From an uncultured Burkholderiales bacterium (GTDB taxonomy: Bacteria; Pseudomonadota; Gammaproteobacteria; Burkholderiales; Burkholderiaceae_C), in contig CAISMH010000017.1 of NCBI GenBank assembly GCA_903886485.1, positions 372,001 to 436,000 of the forward strand: a stretch of DNA of 64,000 bases, read 5' to 3'. Below, in pieces: positions 24,888 through 33,591 of the stretch. The position numbers and the translations under genes are program-made. The notes beneath the pieces were generated by a model, which was not told where the DNA came from, searched no databases, and was given only the letters and a program-made list of their open reading frames with translations. Within the stretch, counting starts at the first letter, position 1, and every line of letters starts with the position of its first letter.

Positions 24888-25358
24888 TTAGGTCTTTCCC
24901 GCAAAGCCGTTTTGTCGCCACGCCTCGTAGGTGATGACGGCGACCGAGTTCGACAAGTTCAAGCTGCGTTGGTCGGCACGCATAGGTAGGCGCAGACGTT
25001 GTGTGAGGGGAAAGCTTTCGCGAATGTCCACCGGCAAGCCGCTGGTCTCTGACCCAAACACAAACCAATCGCCCGGCTGAAATGCCGTGTCGTGCGCGGT
25101 GTGAGAGCCTTTGGTGGTCATAGCAAATAGGCGTGCAGGGTCGGGTTGGGCGTCGTTTAAAAACGTGGCCCAGTTGGCGTGGCGCAGCACGGGGGCGTAC
25201 TCGTGGTAGTCCAAGCCTGCGCGGCGCATGTGCTTGTCTTCCATGGAGAAGCCCAAGGGCTCGATCAAATGCAAGGTGCAGCCCGTGTTGGCGGCGAGGC
25301 GAATGACGTTGCCCGTGTTGGGCGGAATTTCAGGGTGGACGAGGACGATGTGAAACAT
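24888..25358 (-). CDS. trmL: tRNA (cytidine(34)-2'-O)-methyltransferase
   Basis: SPOUT-class methyltransferase of 156 residues that methylates the wobble base of tRNA-Leu. LVHPEIPPNTGNVIRLAANT at the start, FVFGSETSGLP (motif 2) and LPMRADQRSLNLSNSVAV (motif 3, with the knot) are diagnostic. It stands alone on the minus strand downstream of comF. Confidence 0.93.
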   Translation of the reverse strand: MFHIVLVHPEIPPNTGNVIRLAANTGCTLHLIEPLGFSMEDKHMRRAGLDYHEYAPVLRHANWATFLNDAQPDPARLFAMTTKGSHTAHDTAFQPGDWFVFGSETSGLPVDIRESFPLTQRLRLPMRADQRSLNLSNSVAVITYEAWRQNGFAGKT

Positions 25359-25388
25359 GGTTGCATTGTCCCGTATGGGTGGGTCGCT

Positions 25389-26100
25389 TTATGCTTCGCG
25401 CCCTTGGGCTTCGGTACGTGCCAGCACCAAGCCCGTGATGTGCGCAGCGCCGCTTGCACGTAAGGCGCGGGCTGCTTCGTAAATTGACGCGCCTGTGGTC
25501 ATCACATCGTCTACCAGCACCACGCGCTGCCCACGCACCGCAGAGACGCGCTCGGGGGCGACCCAAAACGCATCTTTTACAAGCGCCAGTCGTGCTTGCC
25601 GCGAGGCGCCTACTTGGTGAGCACTGCCACCACGGCGCAGCAAGGTGTGGGCGTGGGTTTTGTGCGGGGCTAAGTGGCGTGCCAGCTCTAGGGCTTGGTT
25701 AAAGCCGCGTTCACGCAAGCGTTTTGGCGAAAGCGGCATGGGCACCACCAGCGTGGCGGTGTCGAGTGCGGGTTCGACCCATGGGGCGTGGCGCATGAGG
25801 TGGGCCAAGGCGCGGGCGAGGCTGGGGTCGGCTTGGAATTTGAAGCGGGCAATGCAGTCAGACCACGGAAAGGTGTAGCTCACGGCGGCCACACAGGCGT
25901 CTAGCGGGTTGGGGTGTCGTGCGCAATTGAGGCAAGGCGGGTTCGGTGTCGTGCGGTGGCTCTGGTGAGGGAGGCTCAGCGTGAGCCGCGCAGGTCGGGC
26001 AGCGCGAGGTGGGCTGTGCAAAGCGGTTGATGCAATGCTTGCACAAGGGCTGGCTGGGCCAGCTGTGGCAGATGTGACAAAGACTGGGCCAACGCAACAT
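25389..26100 (-). pseudogene. comF: ComF-like phosphoribosyltransferase gene, frameshifted
   Basis: The N-terminal zinc-finger part (MLRWPSLCHICHSWPSQ, then LCKHC and RCPTC) is in one frame from 26100 down to about 25960; the rest (PNPPCLNCARHPN, VVPMPLSPKRLRERGFNQA, VVLVDDVMTTGAS) continues in another frame down to 25389. The second part keeps the ComF phosphoribosyltransferase PRPP loop VLVDDVMTTGAS. A change of one extra base (or two missing) between about 25930 and 25975 separates the halves; no slippery homopolymer is there. Either a real inactivating mutation or a sequencing error. ComF proteins take part in DNA uptake or related processes. Confidence 0.75.
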
Positions 26101-26185
26101 GACTTGCATTGAAAAGACATTACGCATGTTTAGGTTGAAGCGATGGGCAATGTTTGCGAAGGGCATGGTGTCGATAATGCATGCC

Positions 26186-27100
26186 ATGTCTGAATCGCCT
26201 CGCGCCGAACGCCCCCCCACCTTAGACCCCGTTGCCTGCGCCCGCTGGGCGGCATGGCCGCATAGGCAGTCTCCTTGGCTGAACGAGGAGATTGGTCGCC
26301 GCATGGAAGACCGTTTGCAGTGGATTCGCTTGCAGCCCAACTTGTGGGTGGATTGGGCGCCACTGAGTGGGGGTGTGCAAACACATGCTCAACTGCGCGC
26401 GCGCTACCCGCAGGCGAAGTGCCAAGTGGTCGAGACCACACCAGCACGAGAGGAATTGGCCCGCCAAACGCTGCAGCCGCCTTGGTGGCGGCGTTGGATC
26501 AAGCCCGATGCGTTGAGGTTCGGCGTGCCTGATGCAGGCAGCGCAGACATGTTGTGGGCCAATATGGCACTGCATGTCAGCGATGACCCCGAGGCTTTGT
26601 TGCAGAAATGGAACCAACTCTTGGCTGTCGACGGCTTTTTGATGTTCTCGTGTCTCGGACCGGACACGTTGCGTGAGCTCGCTGAGGTCTACCAAAGCAA
26701 GGGTTGGCCGCCTGCATGTCACGCTTTCACTGACATGCACGACTGGGGTGACATGCTGGTGCAAGCTGGATTTGCGGAGCCTGTGATGGATATGGAGCGC
26801 ATCACCTTGACATATGCCAACGTCGATGGTTTGCTGGCAGAGTTGCGTGCGCTAGGGCGCAATCTGCATCGGGAGCGCTTTGCTGGGCTGCGCGGTAAGC
26901 AGTGGTTGATGCGTCTGAAAAGTGCCTTGTTGGCGTTGGCCAAGCCTCAACAAGATGGCCGCTTGACCCTGACTGTGGAGGTGATTTACGGCCATGCTTT
27001 GAAGCCCTTGCCACGCCCTAAGGTTCAATCACACAGTTCTGTTTCCCTACAAGACATGCGAATGCTACTAGGGCAATCCCCTAGTAGTCGCTCTGTATGA
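26186..27100 (+). CDS. BioC-like SAM-dependent methyltransferase
   Basis: Methyltransferase of about 304 residues resembling malonyl-ACP methyltransferase BioC of betaproteobacteria: RWAAWPHRQSPWLNEEIGRR in the N-terminal part (about residues 20-39), then NLWVDWAPLSGGVQTHAQLR replacing the canonical glycine motif, ANMALHVSDDPEALLQKW and LMFSCLGPDTLREL. The SAM glycine motif is degenerate. ATGs at 26165, 26177 and 26186 are possible starts; none has a strong ribosome site. No other biotin gene is in the window. Confidence 0.72.
   Translation: MSESPRAERPPTLDPVACARWAAWPHRQSPWLNEEIGRRMEDRLQWIRLQPNLWVDWAPLSGGVQTHAQLRARYPQAKCQVVETTPAREELARQTLQPPWWRRWIKPDALRFGVPDAGSADMLWANMALHVSDDPEALLQKWNQLLAVDGFLMFSCLGPDTLRELAEVYQSKGWPPACHAFTDMHDWGDMLVQAGFAEPVMDMERITLTYANVDGLLAELRALGRNLHRERFAGLRGKQWLMRLKSALLALAKPQQDGRLTLTVEVIYGHALKPLPRPKVQSHSSVSLQDMRMLLGQSPSSRSV
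27065..27087. repeat. Perfect inverted repeat upstream of the cytochrome oxidase operon
   Basis: CTACTAGGG (27065-27073) / CCCTAGTAG (27079-27087) with a 5-nt loop, inside the last codons of the BioC-like gene and 125 bp upstream of coxB. No T-run follows; it could be a transcription stop or a protein-binding site. Confidence 0.5.
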
Positions 27101-27211
27101 TTTTCTGTGTAAGCTTTTAACGCATTCGCGCTTGAACACTTTGAGTTAAATCAGTGTTTATCGGGTTTGTAACTAGTCCTAAAGACAAAAAACATTAAGG
27201 CAATCAAAGTG

Positions 27212-28378
27212 ATGAAGAACAATCTTTTACAAAAGTTGACTTCAGGTGTGTTGTTCCTCGCCGCATGGGTGAGCACAGCTGCTTGGGCGGTGAATGATTT
27301 GCCGGGCGGCCCTGGCGTTCGACAACTGAACCTCCAACCCGGCGCGACCAAAATTGCCCAAGAGCAGGGCTGGTTGCATTGGTTCATGCTGATCATCTGT
27401 ACCGTGATTTTCTTGGCAGTTTTTGGTGTGATGTTTTATTCCATTTGGAAGCACCGCAAGTCGGTGGGTCACAAATCAGCCAGTTTTCACGAGTCGGTGA
27501 AAGTCGAAATCGCTTGGACGGTTATCCCCTTCATCATCGTGATCTTGATGGCCTTGCCTGCAACCAAAGCGGTGGTGGCCCAAAAGGACACTTCCAACGC
27601 AGACCTCACCATCAAAGCCACGGGCTACCAGTGGAAGTGGGGCTACGACTACATCAAAGGTCAGGGCGAAGGCATTTCGTTCATCTCAACGCTGGACAAT
27701 GACCAACGTGTCATGTCTAACAACGGCGCTAAGGGCGTTGACATTGATGACTACTTGCTGAAGGTCGACAACCCCTTGGTGGTCCCAGTCAACAAGAAGG
27801 TGCGCATCATCACCACGGCCAACGATGTGATCCATGCATTTGCTGTGCCTTCGTTGGGTGTGAAGCAAGATGCGATTCCCGGCTTCGTGCGCGACACATG
27901 GTTCCGTGCGGAGAGCGTAGGCGACTACCACGGCCAATGCCAAGAGTTGTGTGGCAAGGAACACGCTTACATGCCCATTCATGTGAAGGTGCTCAGCGCT
28001 GCTGACTACACCGCATGGGTGGCAGGTGAGCAAAAGAAAATGGCGGCTAAGCAAGACGACCCATCCAAGGTCTGGACCTTGGCCGACATCACCAAGCGTG
28101 GCGAAAAGGTATACGCCGCAAATTGTGCGGCTTGCCATCAGCCCAACGGCAAAGGTGGCGGTCCAGTCAAGCCACTCGACGGCGCTGCCGTGGTGTTGGA
28201 CGCAGACGCAAGCAAGCAAATCAAAGTCTTGCTGAATGGTCAAAACAACCTGGCCATGCCAAGCTGGAAGCAGCTCAGTGACACCGACATTGCAGCTGTC
28301 ATCAGCTTCACAAAAAATAATTGGTCAAACAAGACCGGCCAGCTGGTTCAGCCTGCCGATGTCAAGGCCGCCCGTTAA
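27212..28378 (+). CDS. coxB: Cytochrome c oxidase subunit II with C-terminal cytochrome c domain
   Basis: Subunit of the aa3 oxidase, about 388 residues: signal peptide, two transmembrane helices (about residues 60-80 and 100-125), then the CuA domain with the DYHGQCQELCGKEHAYMPIH metal site (about residues 230-249), and a fused cytochrome c domain with CAACH near residue 307. Accepts electrons from cytochrome c. ATG at 27212 or GTG at 27209 are both possible; AAGG at 27197-27200 is nearest. First gene of the oxidase operon. Confidence 0.93.
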   Translation: MKNNLLQKLTSGVLFLAAWVSTAAWAVNDLPGGPGVRQLNLQPGATKIAQEQGWLHWFMLIICTVIFLAVFGVMFYSIWKHRKSVGHKSASFHESVKVEIAWTVIPFIIVILMALPATKAVVAQKDTSNADLTIKATGYQWKWGYDYIKGQGEGISFISTLDNDQRVMSNNGAKGVDIDDYLLKVDNPLVVPVNKKVRIITTANDVIHAFAVPSLGVKQDAIPGFVRDTWFRAESVGDYHGQCQELCGKEHAYMPIHVKVLSAADYTAWVAGEQKKMAAKQDDPSKVWTLADITKRGEKVYAANCAACHQPNGKGGGPVKPLDGAAVVLDADASKQIKVLLNGQNNLAMPSWKQLSDTDIAAVISFTKNNWSNKTGQLVQPADVKAAR

Positions 28379-28403
28379 AGCTAGCGTTTAGAAGGAAAAC
28401 ATC

Positions 28404-30026
28404 ATGAGCGCAGTACTCGATTCCCACGGCCACGTTCACGGTCACGATGACCACCACGGCGCACCTCACGGATGGCGCCGCTGGGTGTTCGCCACCAACC
28501 ACAAAGACATTGGCACCTTGTACCTTTTGTTCGCCTTCACCATGCTGATGATTGGCGGTGTTTTGGCTTTGCTGATTCGCGCCGAGTTGTTCCAGCCCGG
28601 CTTGCAATTGGTCAACCCTGAGTTGTTCAACCAGCTCACCACCATGCACGGCTTGATCATGGTGTTTGGCGCGATCATGCCGGCCTTCGTGGGTTTTGCG
28701 AACTGGATGATTCCTCTGCAAATCGGCGCATCGGACATGGCTTTTGCCCGCATGAACAACTTCAGTTTTTGGTTGATGATTCCTGCGGCTGTCACCTTGG
28801 TGAGCTCGTTTTTCATGCCTGGCGGCGCACCTGCGGCGGGCTGGACTTTGTATGCGCCCTTGACGCTGCAAATGGGCCCCTCGATGGATGCAGGTATTTT
28901 TGCCATGCACTTGTTGGGCGCGTCGTCCATCATGGGGTCGATCAACATCATCGTGACCATTCTCAACATGCGTGCACCGGGCATGACGTTGATGAAGATG
29001 CCCATGTTCGTTTGGACTTGGTTGATCACCGCTTACTTGTTGATCGCCGTGATGCCCGTGTTGGCTGGCGCGATCACGATGACGCTGACTGACCGTCATT
29101 TCGGCACGACCTTCTTCAACCCTGCGGGTGGTGGTGACCCCATCATGTACCAGCACATTTTCTGGTTCTTTGGTCACCCTGAGGTGTACATCATGATCTT
29201 GCCGGCTTTCGGCATCATCAGCCACATCGTGCCCGCGTTCGCGCGTAAGAAGTTGTTTGGTTATGCCTCTATGGTGTATGCCACTTCATCGATTGCGATT
29301 TTGTCGTTCATCGTGTGGGCTCACCACATGTATGCCACGGGCATGCCTGTGACGGGTCAGTTATTCTTCATGTACGCCACGATGTTGATCTCCGTGCCCA
29401 CCGGCGTGAAAGTGTTCAATTGGATTGCCACCATGTGGCGCGGCTCCATGACGTTTGAAACCCCGATGCTGTTTGCAGTGGGCTTTATTTTTGTGTTCAC
29501 CATGGGTGGCTTCACGGGGCTGATCTTGTCGATGGCGCCGATTGACACGCAGGTGCAAGACACCTACTACGTGGTGGCTCACTTTCACTACGTGCTGGTG
29601 GCTGGCTCGCTGTTTGCCATGTTCGCTGGCTTTTACTACTGGTGCCCCAAGTGGACTGGTGTGATGTACAACGAAACGCGTGGCCAGATTCACTTTTGGT
29701 GGACCTTGATTTCCTTCAACGTGACCTTCTTCCCCATGCACTTTTTGGGTCTGGCGGGTATGCCACGTCGCTATGCGGATTACCCCATGCAGTTCGCCGA
29801 CTTCAACGCAGTGGCTTCGATTGGTGCGTTTTGCTTTGGTTTTGCGCAGGTGTATTTCTTCTTGTTCGTGGTGCTGCCAGCGATGCGCGGTCATGGCGTG
29901 AAGGCTTCTGCCAAGCCTTGGGAAGCTGCTGAAGGTTTGGAGTGGGAGGTGCCTTCACCTGCGCCATTCCACACCTTTGAGACGCCACCTAAGTTAGACG
30001 CAACTGCAACGCGCGTGATCGGCTGA
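28404..30026 (+). CDS. coxA: Cytochrome c oxidase subunit I
   Basis: Catalytic subunit of 540 residues with 12 membrane helices, heme a, heme a3 and Cu[13 protein letters not shown] holds a heme a ligand, [16 protein letters not shown] the CuB His and cross-linked Tyr of the D/K-channel oxidase, and HFHYVLV the heme a3/heme a His pair. Extra His-rich residues at the N-terminus ([16 protein letters not shown]) are noteworthy but common in this group. Preceded by AGAAGGAA; stop overlaps the next small gene by 1 bp. Confidence 0.95.
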   Translation: MSAVLDSHGHVHGHDDHHGAPHGWRRWVFATNHKDIGTLYLLFAFTMLMIGGVLALLIRAELFQPGLQLVNPELFNQLTTMHGLIMVFGAIMPAFVGFANWMIPLQIGASDMAFARMNNFSFWLMIPAAVTLVSSFFMPGGAPAAGWTLYAPLTLQMGPSMDAGIFAMHLLGASSIMGSINIIVTILNMRAPGMTLMKMPMFVWTWLITAYLLIAVMPVLAGAITMTLTDRHFGTTFFNPAGGGDPIMYQHIFWFFGHPEVYIMILPAFGIISHIVPAFARKKLFGYASMVYATSSIAILSFIVWAHHMYATGMPVTGQLFFMYATMLISVPTGVKVFNWIATMWRGSMTFETPMLFAVGFIFVFTMGGFTGLILSMAPIDTQVQDTYYVVAHFHYVLVAGSLFAMFAGFYYWCPKWTGVMYNETRGQIHFWWTLISFNVTFFPMHFLGLAGMPRRYADYPMQFADFNAVASIGAFCFGFAQVYFFLFVVLPAMRGHGVKASAKPWEAAEGLEWEVPSPAPFHTFETPPKLDATATRVIG

Positions 30027-30142
30027 TGAGCATGAACGACGAACAACGCAAAAACAACCTTCGCTTAGGCCTGATCTTGGCCTCTGTCGCAGTCGTGTTT
30101 TTTGTGGGTTTCTTTGTCAAAGTCATGTTGTTGAATCGCTGA
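30026..30142 (+). CDS. Cytochrome oxidase small assembly protein
   Basis: A 38-codon gene between coxA and ctaG. Its ATG uses the last base of the coxA stop (TGATG), and the protein has a charged N-terminus ([11 protein letters not shown]) followed by one membrane helix (LGLILASVAVVFFVGFF). Betaproteobacterial oxidase operons carry such a short single-helix protein in this position. Confidence 0.75.
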   Translation: MSMNDEQRKNNLRLGLILASVAVVFFVGFFVKVMLLNR

Positions 30143-30146
30143 GATC

Positions 30147-30752
30147 ATGGCTTCATCGCGTCATAACCTGATCATGTTCAAGAAGCTCGTCGTGGTGGCG
30201 GCGGGCATGTTCGCGTTCGGTTATGCCTTGGTGCCGATGTACAAAGCGATTTGCGAATTCACGGGCATCAACATCTTGGCATTGGGTGAGCGTGAGATTC
30301 CAGGCTCAGGTTCGGCGCGTTCGAAAGTGCAAAACACACAAGTCGATTTGAACCGTACGATCACTGTCGAGTTTGATGCCAATGCGCGTGGCCCCTGGAA
30401 GTTCAAGCCCGCACAGAACTCCATGCAAGTGCATCCAGGCGAGATGATGACGGTGATGTACGAATTTGAAAACGTGCAAGACCGCACCATGTCAGCCCAA
30501 GCCATTCCCAGTTACGCGCCACGCCAAGCGGCGGCGCATTTCAACAAACTGGAATGTTTTTGTTTTAACCAATACACCTTGGCTCCCGGCGAAAAAAAGC
30601 AGTGGCCTGTGGTGTTTGTGATTGACCCCAAATTGGCCAAAGACGTGACCACGATCACGTTGTCGTACACCTTCTTTGAAGTGGGTTCCAAAACGCCAGC
30701 TGCGCCGACGGCTGCGCTGGATGTGGCCCAGAAATCTGGAGCGGGCGTATGA
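30147..30752 (+). CDS. ctaG: Cytochrome c oxidase assembly protein CtaG/Cox11
   Basis: Copper chaperone of 201 residues that delivers Cu to CuB of subunit I. One N-terminal membrane helix (about residues 12-32), then the periplasmic domain with the copper motif KLECFCFNQ (C-x-C) and CEFTGIN near the start. Stop overlaps the following DUF2970 gene by 4 bp. Part of the oxidase operon. Confidence 0.93.
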   Translation: MASSRHNLIMFKKLVVVAAGMFAFGYALVPMYKAICEFTGINILALGEREIPGSGSARSKVQNTQVDLNRTITVEFDANARGPWKFKPAQNSMQVHPGEMMTVMYEFENVQDRTMSAQAIPSYAPRQAAAHFNKLECFCFNQYTLAPGEKKQWPVVFVIDPKLAKDVTTITLSYTFFEVGSKTPAAPTAALDVAQKSGAGV

Positions 30753-30943
30753 GCAACAAGATTTCGCTCATTCGCGCTGTCAAAGCCGTGGCATGGTCGT
30801 TTTTAGGGATTCGCAAAAGCAGCGAGTTCCAAGAGGATATTGACAAGATCACACCTTTGCATGTGCTGGGCGTGGGCTTGTTGGCAGGTTTGTTGTTTGT
30901 GATCGGCTTGATCGTTTTGGTCAATCTGGTCGTCGCGAAATAA
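30749..30943 (+). CDS. DUF2970 family membrane protein
   Basis: 64-residue protein with one or two hydrophobic segments (HVLGVGLLAGLLFVIGLIVL) and the family start SLIRAVKAVAWSFLGIRKSS. DUF2970 proteins are regularly found between ctaG and coxC in Burkholderiales. Function unknown, likely oxidase assembly. Confidence 0.85.
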   Translation: MSNKISLIRAVKAVAWSFLGIRKSSEFQEDIDKITPLHVLGVGLLAGLLFVIGLIVLVNLVVAK

Positions 30944-30956
30944 AGAAGGAGTGGAA

Positions 30957-31838
30957 ATGAGTAGCACCTCACACGGCTCAACGCCTTACTACTACGTACC
31001 TCATGCATCGCGCCATCCGGCGATGGCTGCGTTGGGCTTGTTTTTTGTGATTCTTGGCGCAGGCCAGTGGGTCAACGGGGTGGCATGGGGCAAGTACAGC
31101 TTGTTCTTTGGCTTGGCCTTTTGGTTGGGCGTGCTCTACCAATGGTTTGGTGACGCCATCGCGGAGAGCCAAGATGGACAGTATGGTCACAAAGTTGATT
31201 TGTCTTACCGCTGGAGCATGAGCTGGTTCATCTTCTCTGAGGTGATGTTCTTTGGAGCGTTTTTCTCCGCCTTGTGGTGGACACGCGCACACTCAGTCCC
31301 GATGTTGGGTAACTTGGACAACGCGCTTTTGTGGCCTGATTTCAAAGCGGTATGGCCGAGTGCAGCTGCAGGCATGACCGCATCGCCTGCTGGCATCATT
31401 GAACCGTTTCAAACCATGACGCCGTTTTGGTTGCCCACCATCAACACCGCCTTGCTGTTGACATCGGGTGTGACCTTGACCATCGCTCACTATGCCTTGA
31501 TTGAAAACAAGCGTGACACCACCATCAAGTTCATGTGGCTCACGGTGCTGCTTGGCGTGGTGTTCCTGTCTGTCCAAGGTTATGAGTACGCCCATGCCTA
31601 TCACGAGATGAACCTCAAGCTCAGTTCAGGCGTGTATGGCTCGACCTTCTTCATGCTCACAGGCTTTCACGGTTTTCACGTGTTCCTTGGCATGTTGATG
31701 TTGTTGGTCATCACCCTGCGTTTGCAAAAAGGCCATTTCACAGCAGACAAGCACTTCGGTTTTGAAGGCGCGGCTTGGTATTGGCACTTCGTGGACGTGG
31801 TGTGGCTGGGCTTGTACATCTTGGTTTACTGGATGTAA
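30957..31838 (+). CDS. coxC: Cytochrome c oxidase subunit III
   Basis: Seven-helix subunit III of 293 residues. WFIFSEVMFFGAFFSALWW and FHGFHVFLGMLMLLVI with AAWYWHFVDVVWLGLYILVYW at the C-terminus are family marks. The ATG at 30957 follows AAGGAG by 5 bp and is preferred over GTG at 30951. Followed by a strong terminator. Confidence 0.94.
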   Translation: MSSTSHGSTPYYYVPHASRHPAMAALGLFFVILGAGQWVNGVAWGKYSLFFGLAFWLGVLYQWFGDAIAESQDGQYGHKVDLSYRWSMSWFIFSEVMFFGAFFSALWWTRAHSVPMLGNLDNALLWPDFKAVWPSAAAGMTASPAGIIEPFQTMTPFWLPTINTALLLTSGVTLTIAHYALIENKRDTTIKFMWLTVLLGVVFLSVQGYEYAHAYHEMNLKLSSGVYGSTFFMLTGFHGFHVFLGMLMLLVITLRLQKGHFTADKHFGFEGAAWYWHFVDVVWLGLYILVYWM

Positions 31839-31857
31839 GTCTCGTCACCCCATCAAC

Positions 31858-31885
31858 AAAGGCCGCATGTGCGGCCTTTGTTTTT
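31858..31885 (+). terminator. Intrinsic terminator after coxC
   Basis: Perfect 10-bp stem AAAGGCCGCA (31858-31867) / TGCGGCCTTT (31870-31879), 2-nt loop, then TTTTTA, 20 bp after the coxC stop. Confidence 0.85.
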
Positions 31886-31924
31886 ATGTTTCGCGTTCAA
31901 TGGTGCGCGTTGTTTGGGTGGGTC

Positions 31925-32146
31925 TTACTGTCCTGCTGCGATGCCGGTAGGTTGTATGTAGCCCAGATGCCAACCCACCAAAATACAAAGAAATAAAACA
32001 ATCGAGATACCGACCCGAAGTCCTAAAGCTTTCACCATCTGGCCTGATTTGGTTTTGCCGCTGCGCCCATTGCGCATCATGAAGACCAAGGCAGAGCCTA
32101 GGCTGGCGAGAATGGCTAAGAATGCAAGTGCAACAATGAATTTCAT
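31925..32146 (-). CDS. Twin-transmembrane protein, DUF2909-like
   Basis: 73-residue protein with two hydrophobic segments (FIVALAFLAILASLGSALVF and VGISIVLFLCILVGWHLGYI) joined by a basic loop (RNGRSGKTKSGQMV). The family is found near SURF1/cox genes. Its ATG (cat at 32144-32146) overlaps the ATG of the divergent SURF1 gene (32145). Function unknown. Confidence 0.8.
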   Translation of the reverse strand: MKFIVALAFLAILASLGSALVFMMRNGRSGKTKSGQMVKALGLRVGISIVLFLCILVGWHLGYIQPTGIAAGQ

Positions 32147-32909
32147 GGGCCTCATTATCTCTATCCCACGAACACGTGCCTTTGCATGGGTGACACTGGC
32201 GATGCTCATTGGCGTTGCGGTGACTGTGCGCTTGGGGTTTTGGCAGCTCTCACGTGCGGCTGAAAAAGAAGCGCGGCACGCGGCCATCGTGGCGCTGATG
32301 GCGGCGCCAGTTTTGGACACGGCCGCCCTGTTGAAAACACCCTCGCACTTTGCACAGTTGCATCAGCGTGTGGACTTGGTGGGGCAGTGGCTACCCGAGC
32401 ACACGGTGTATTTGGACAATCGCCCCATGAACGGGCGTGCTGGGTTTTGGGTGCTCACCCCTTTGCAGTTGGATGCTGTCACCCGTGTCTTGGTGCAGCG
32501 CGGCTGGGTGCCACGCCACCAACAAGACAGAACTTTGCTGCCCGCCATTCAAAGCCCCTCAGGCATGGTGCGTGTGCAAGGACGCATTGCACCGTCGCCC
32601 TCCCACTTGATGGACTTGGGTACAGCCGCAGAGGCGGCAGGGGCTTCGTCTGACACATCCAAGATTCGGCAAAATCTTGATGTGCAAGCCTACGCCTCGC
32701 AAACAGGTGGTGCGTTGGCGGCAACCGTGTTGCAAACCGATGCCGCTTCGGATGGCTTGCTGCGCGATTGGCCCGAAATCACCGCAGGGGTTGAAAAAAA
32801 CCTCGCTTACGCCTTTCAGTGGTTCGCACTCGCTGCCTTGCAGTTGATGCTCTACATTTGGTTCCAATTCATTCAACCTCATCGCCATGCCAGACGCTCC
32901 TCGTTCTAA
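32145..32909 (+). CDS. SURF1 family cytochrome oxidase assembly protein
   Basis: SURF1 homologue of 254 residues, needed for heme a insertion into subunit I. An N-terminal and a C-terminal membrane helix bracket a periplasmic domain; FWQLSRAAEKEARHA near the start, YLDNRPMNGRAGFWVLTPL and LVQRGWVPR in the middle, and EKNLAYAFQWFALAALQLML near the end are typical. The start at 32145 (MGLIIS) is preferred; longer forms run through the divergent DUF2909 gene. Its stop overlaps the next gene by 23 bp. Confidence 0.88.
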   Translation: MGLIISIPRTRAFAWVTLAMLIGVAVTVRLGFWQLSRAAEKEARHAAIVALMAAPVLDTAALLKTPSHFAQLHQRVDLVGQWLPEHTVYLDNRPMNGRAGFWVLTPLQLDAVTRVLVQRGWVPRHQQDRTLLPAIQSPSGMVRVQGRIAPSPSHLMDLGTAAEAAGASSDTSKIRQNLDVQAYASQTGGALAATVLQTDAASDGLLRDWPEITAGVEKNLAYAFQWFALAALQLMLYIWFQFIQPHRHARRSSF

Positions 32910-33579
32910 ACCATCGCACCCACTTGGGATGACGGTGTATGACTTGCCAACCCCCTCCGATGTCGTGCAAGCCGACGCCAAGCGCACTGCCATGGGACGC
33001 TTACGCATGTTGTTGGTGCTGCTGATATGTGCAGCGCCAGTCGTAGCTTCCTATTTCACCTATTACGTGGTCCGGCCAGAAGGACGCCGTAATTTTGGTG
33101 ATTTGATTGAACCTGTGCGCGCCTTGCCTGACGCGACAGCACAGACCTTGGGCGCAGCGTCCATGTTGTTGCCTTCGCTCAAGGGGCAGTGGTTGTTGAT
33201 CAGTGTGGCCGGCGGTGCTTGCCCAGCTGATTGCCAACACCAGTTGTATTTGCAGCGCCAAATCTTGACGGGCTTGGGCAAGGACCGTGCGCGTACCGAT
33301 TGGGTCTGGCTGGTGTCAGATGATGCAGAGATTCCAAGCAGCATCCTGCCTGGCTTGAAAGAAGCCACGGTGTTGCGCGTGAAGCCTGACGTGCTGACGC
33401 AATGGTTGCAACCTGCGGAGGGCCATCAGTTGCAAGACCACTTGTATTTAGTAGATCCACATGGCCAATGGATGATGCGTTTTCCTGCCCATCTCAGCAC
33501 CGAAGGTGCTTTGAAAACCAAGCGTGACATCGAACGTTTGTTGCGCGCTGCTGCTTCATGGGATGAGGCTGGACGCTGA
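32887..33579 (+). CDS. SCO-like thioredoxin-fold membrane protein of the oxidase locus
   Basis: 230-residue protein with one membrane helix (about residues 38-60) and a periplasmic thioredoxin-like domain carrying ACPADC (Cys112 and Cys116), a CxxxC motif as in SCO copper chaperones, but without an obvious SCO His. Starts inside the 3' end of the SURF1 gene. Probably an oxidase assembly factor; the family is a common, weakly defined member of betaproteobacterial cox loci. Confidence 0.78.
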   Translation: MPDAPRSKPSHPLGMTVYDLPTPSDVVQADAKRTAMGRLRMLLVLLICAAPVVASYFTYYVVRPEGRRNFGDLIEPVRALPDATAQTLGAASMLLPSLKGQWLLISVAGGACPADCQHQLYLQRQILTGLGKDRARTDWVWLVSDDAEIPSSILPGLKEATVLRVKPDVLTQWLQPAEGHQLQDHLYLVDPHGQWMMRFPAHLSTEGALKTKRDIERLLRAAASWDEAGR

Positions 33580-33591
33580 AGCGAGCAACAC

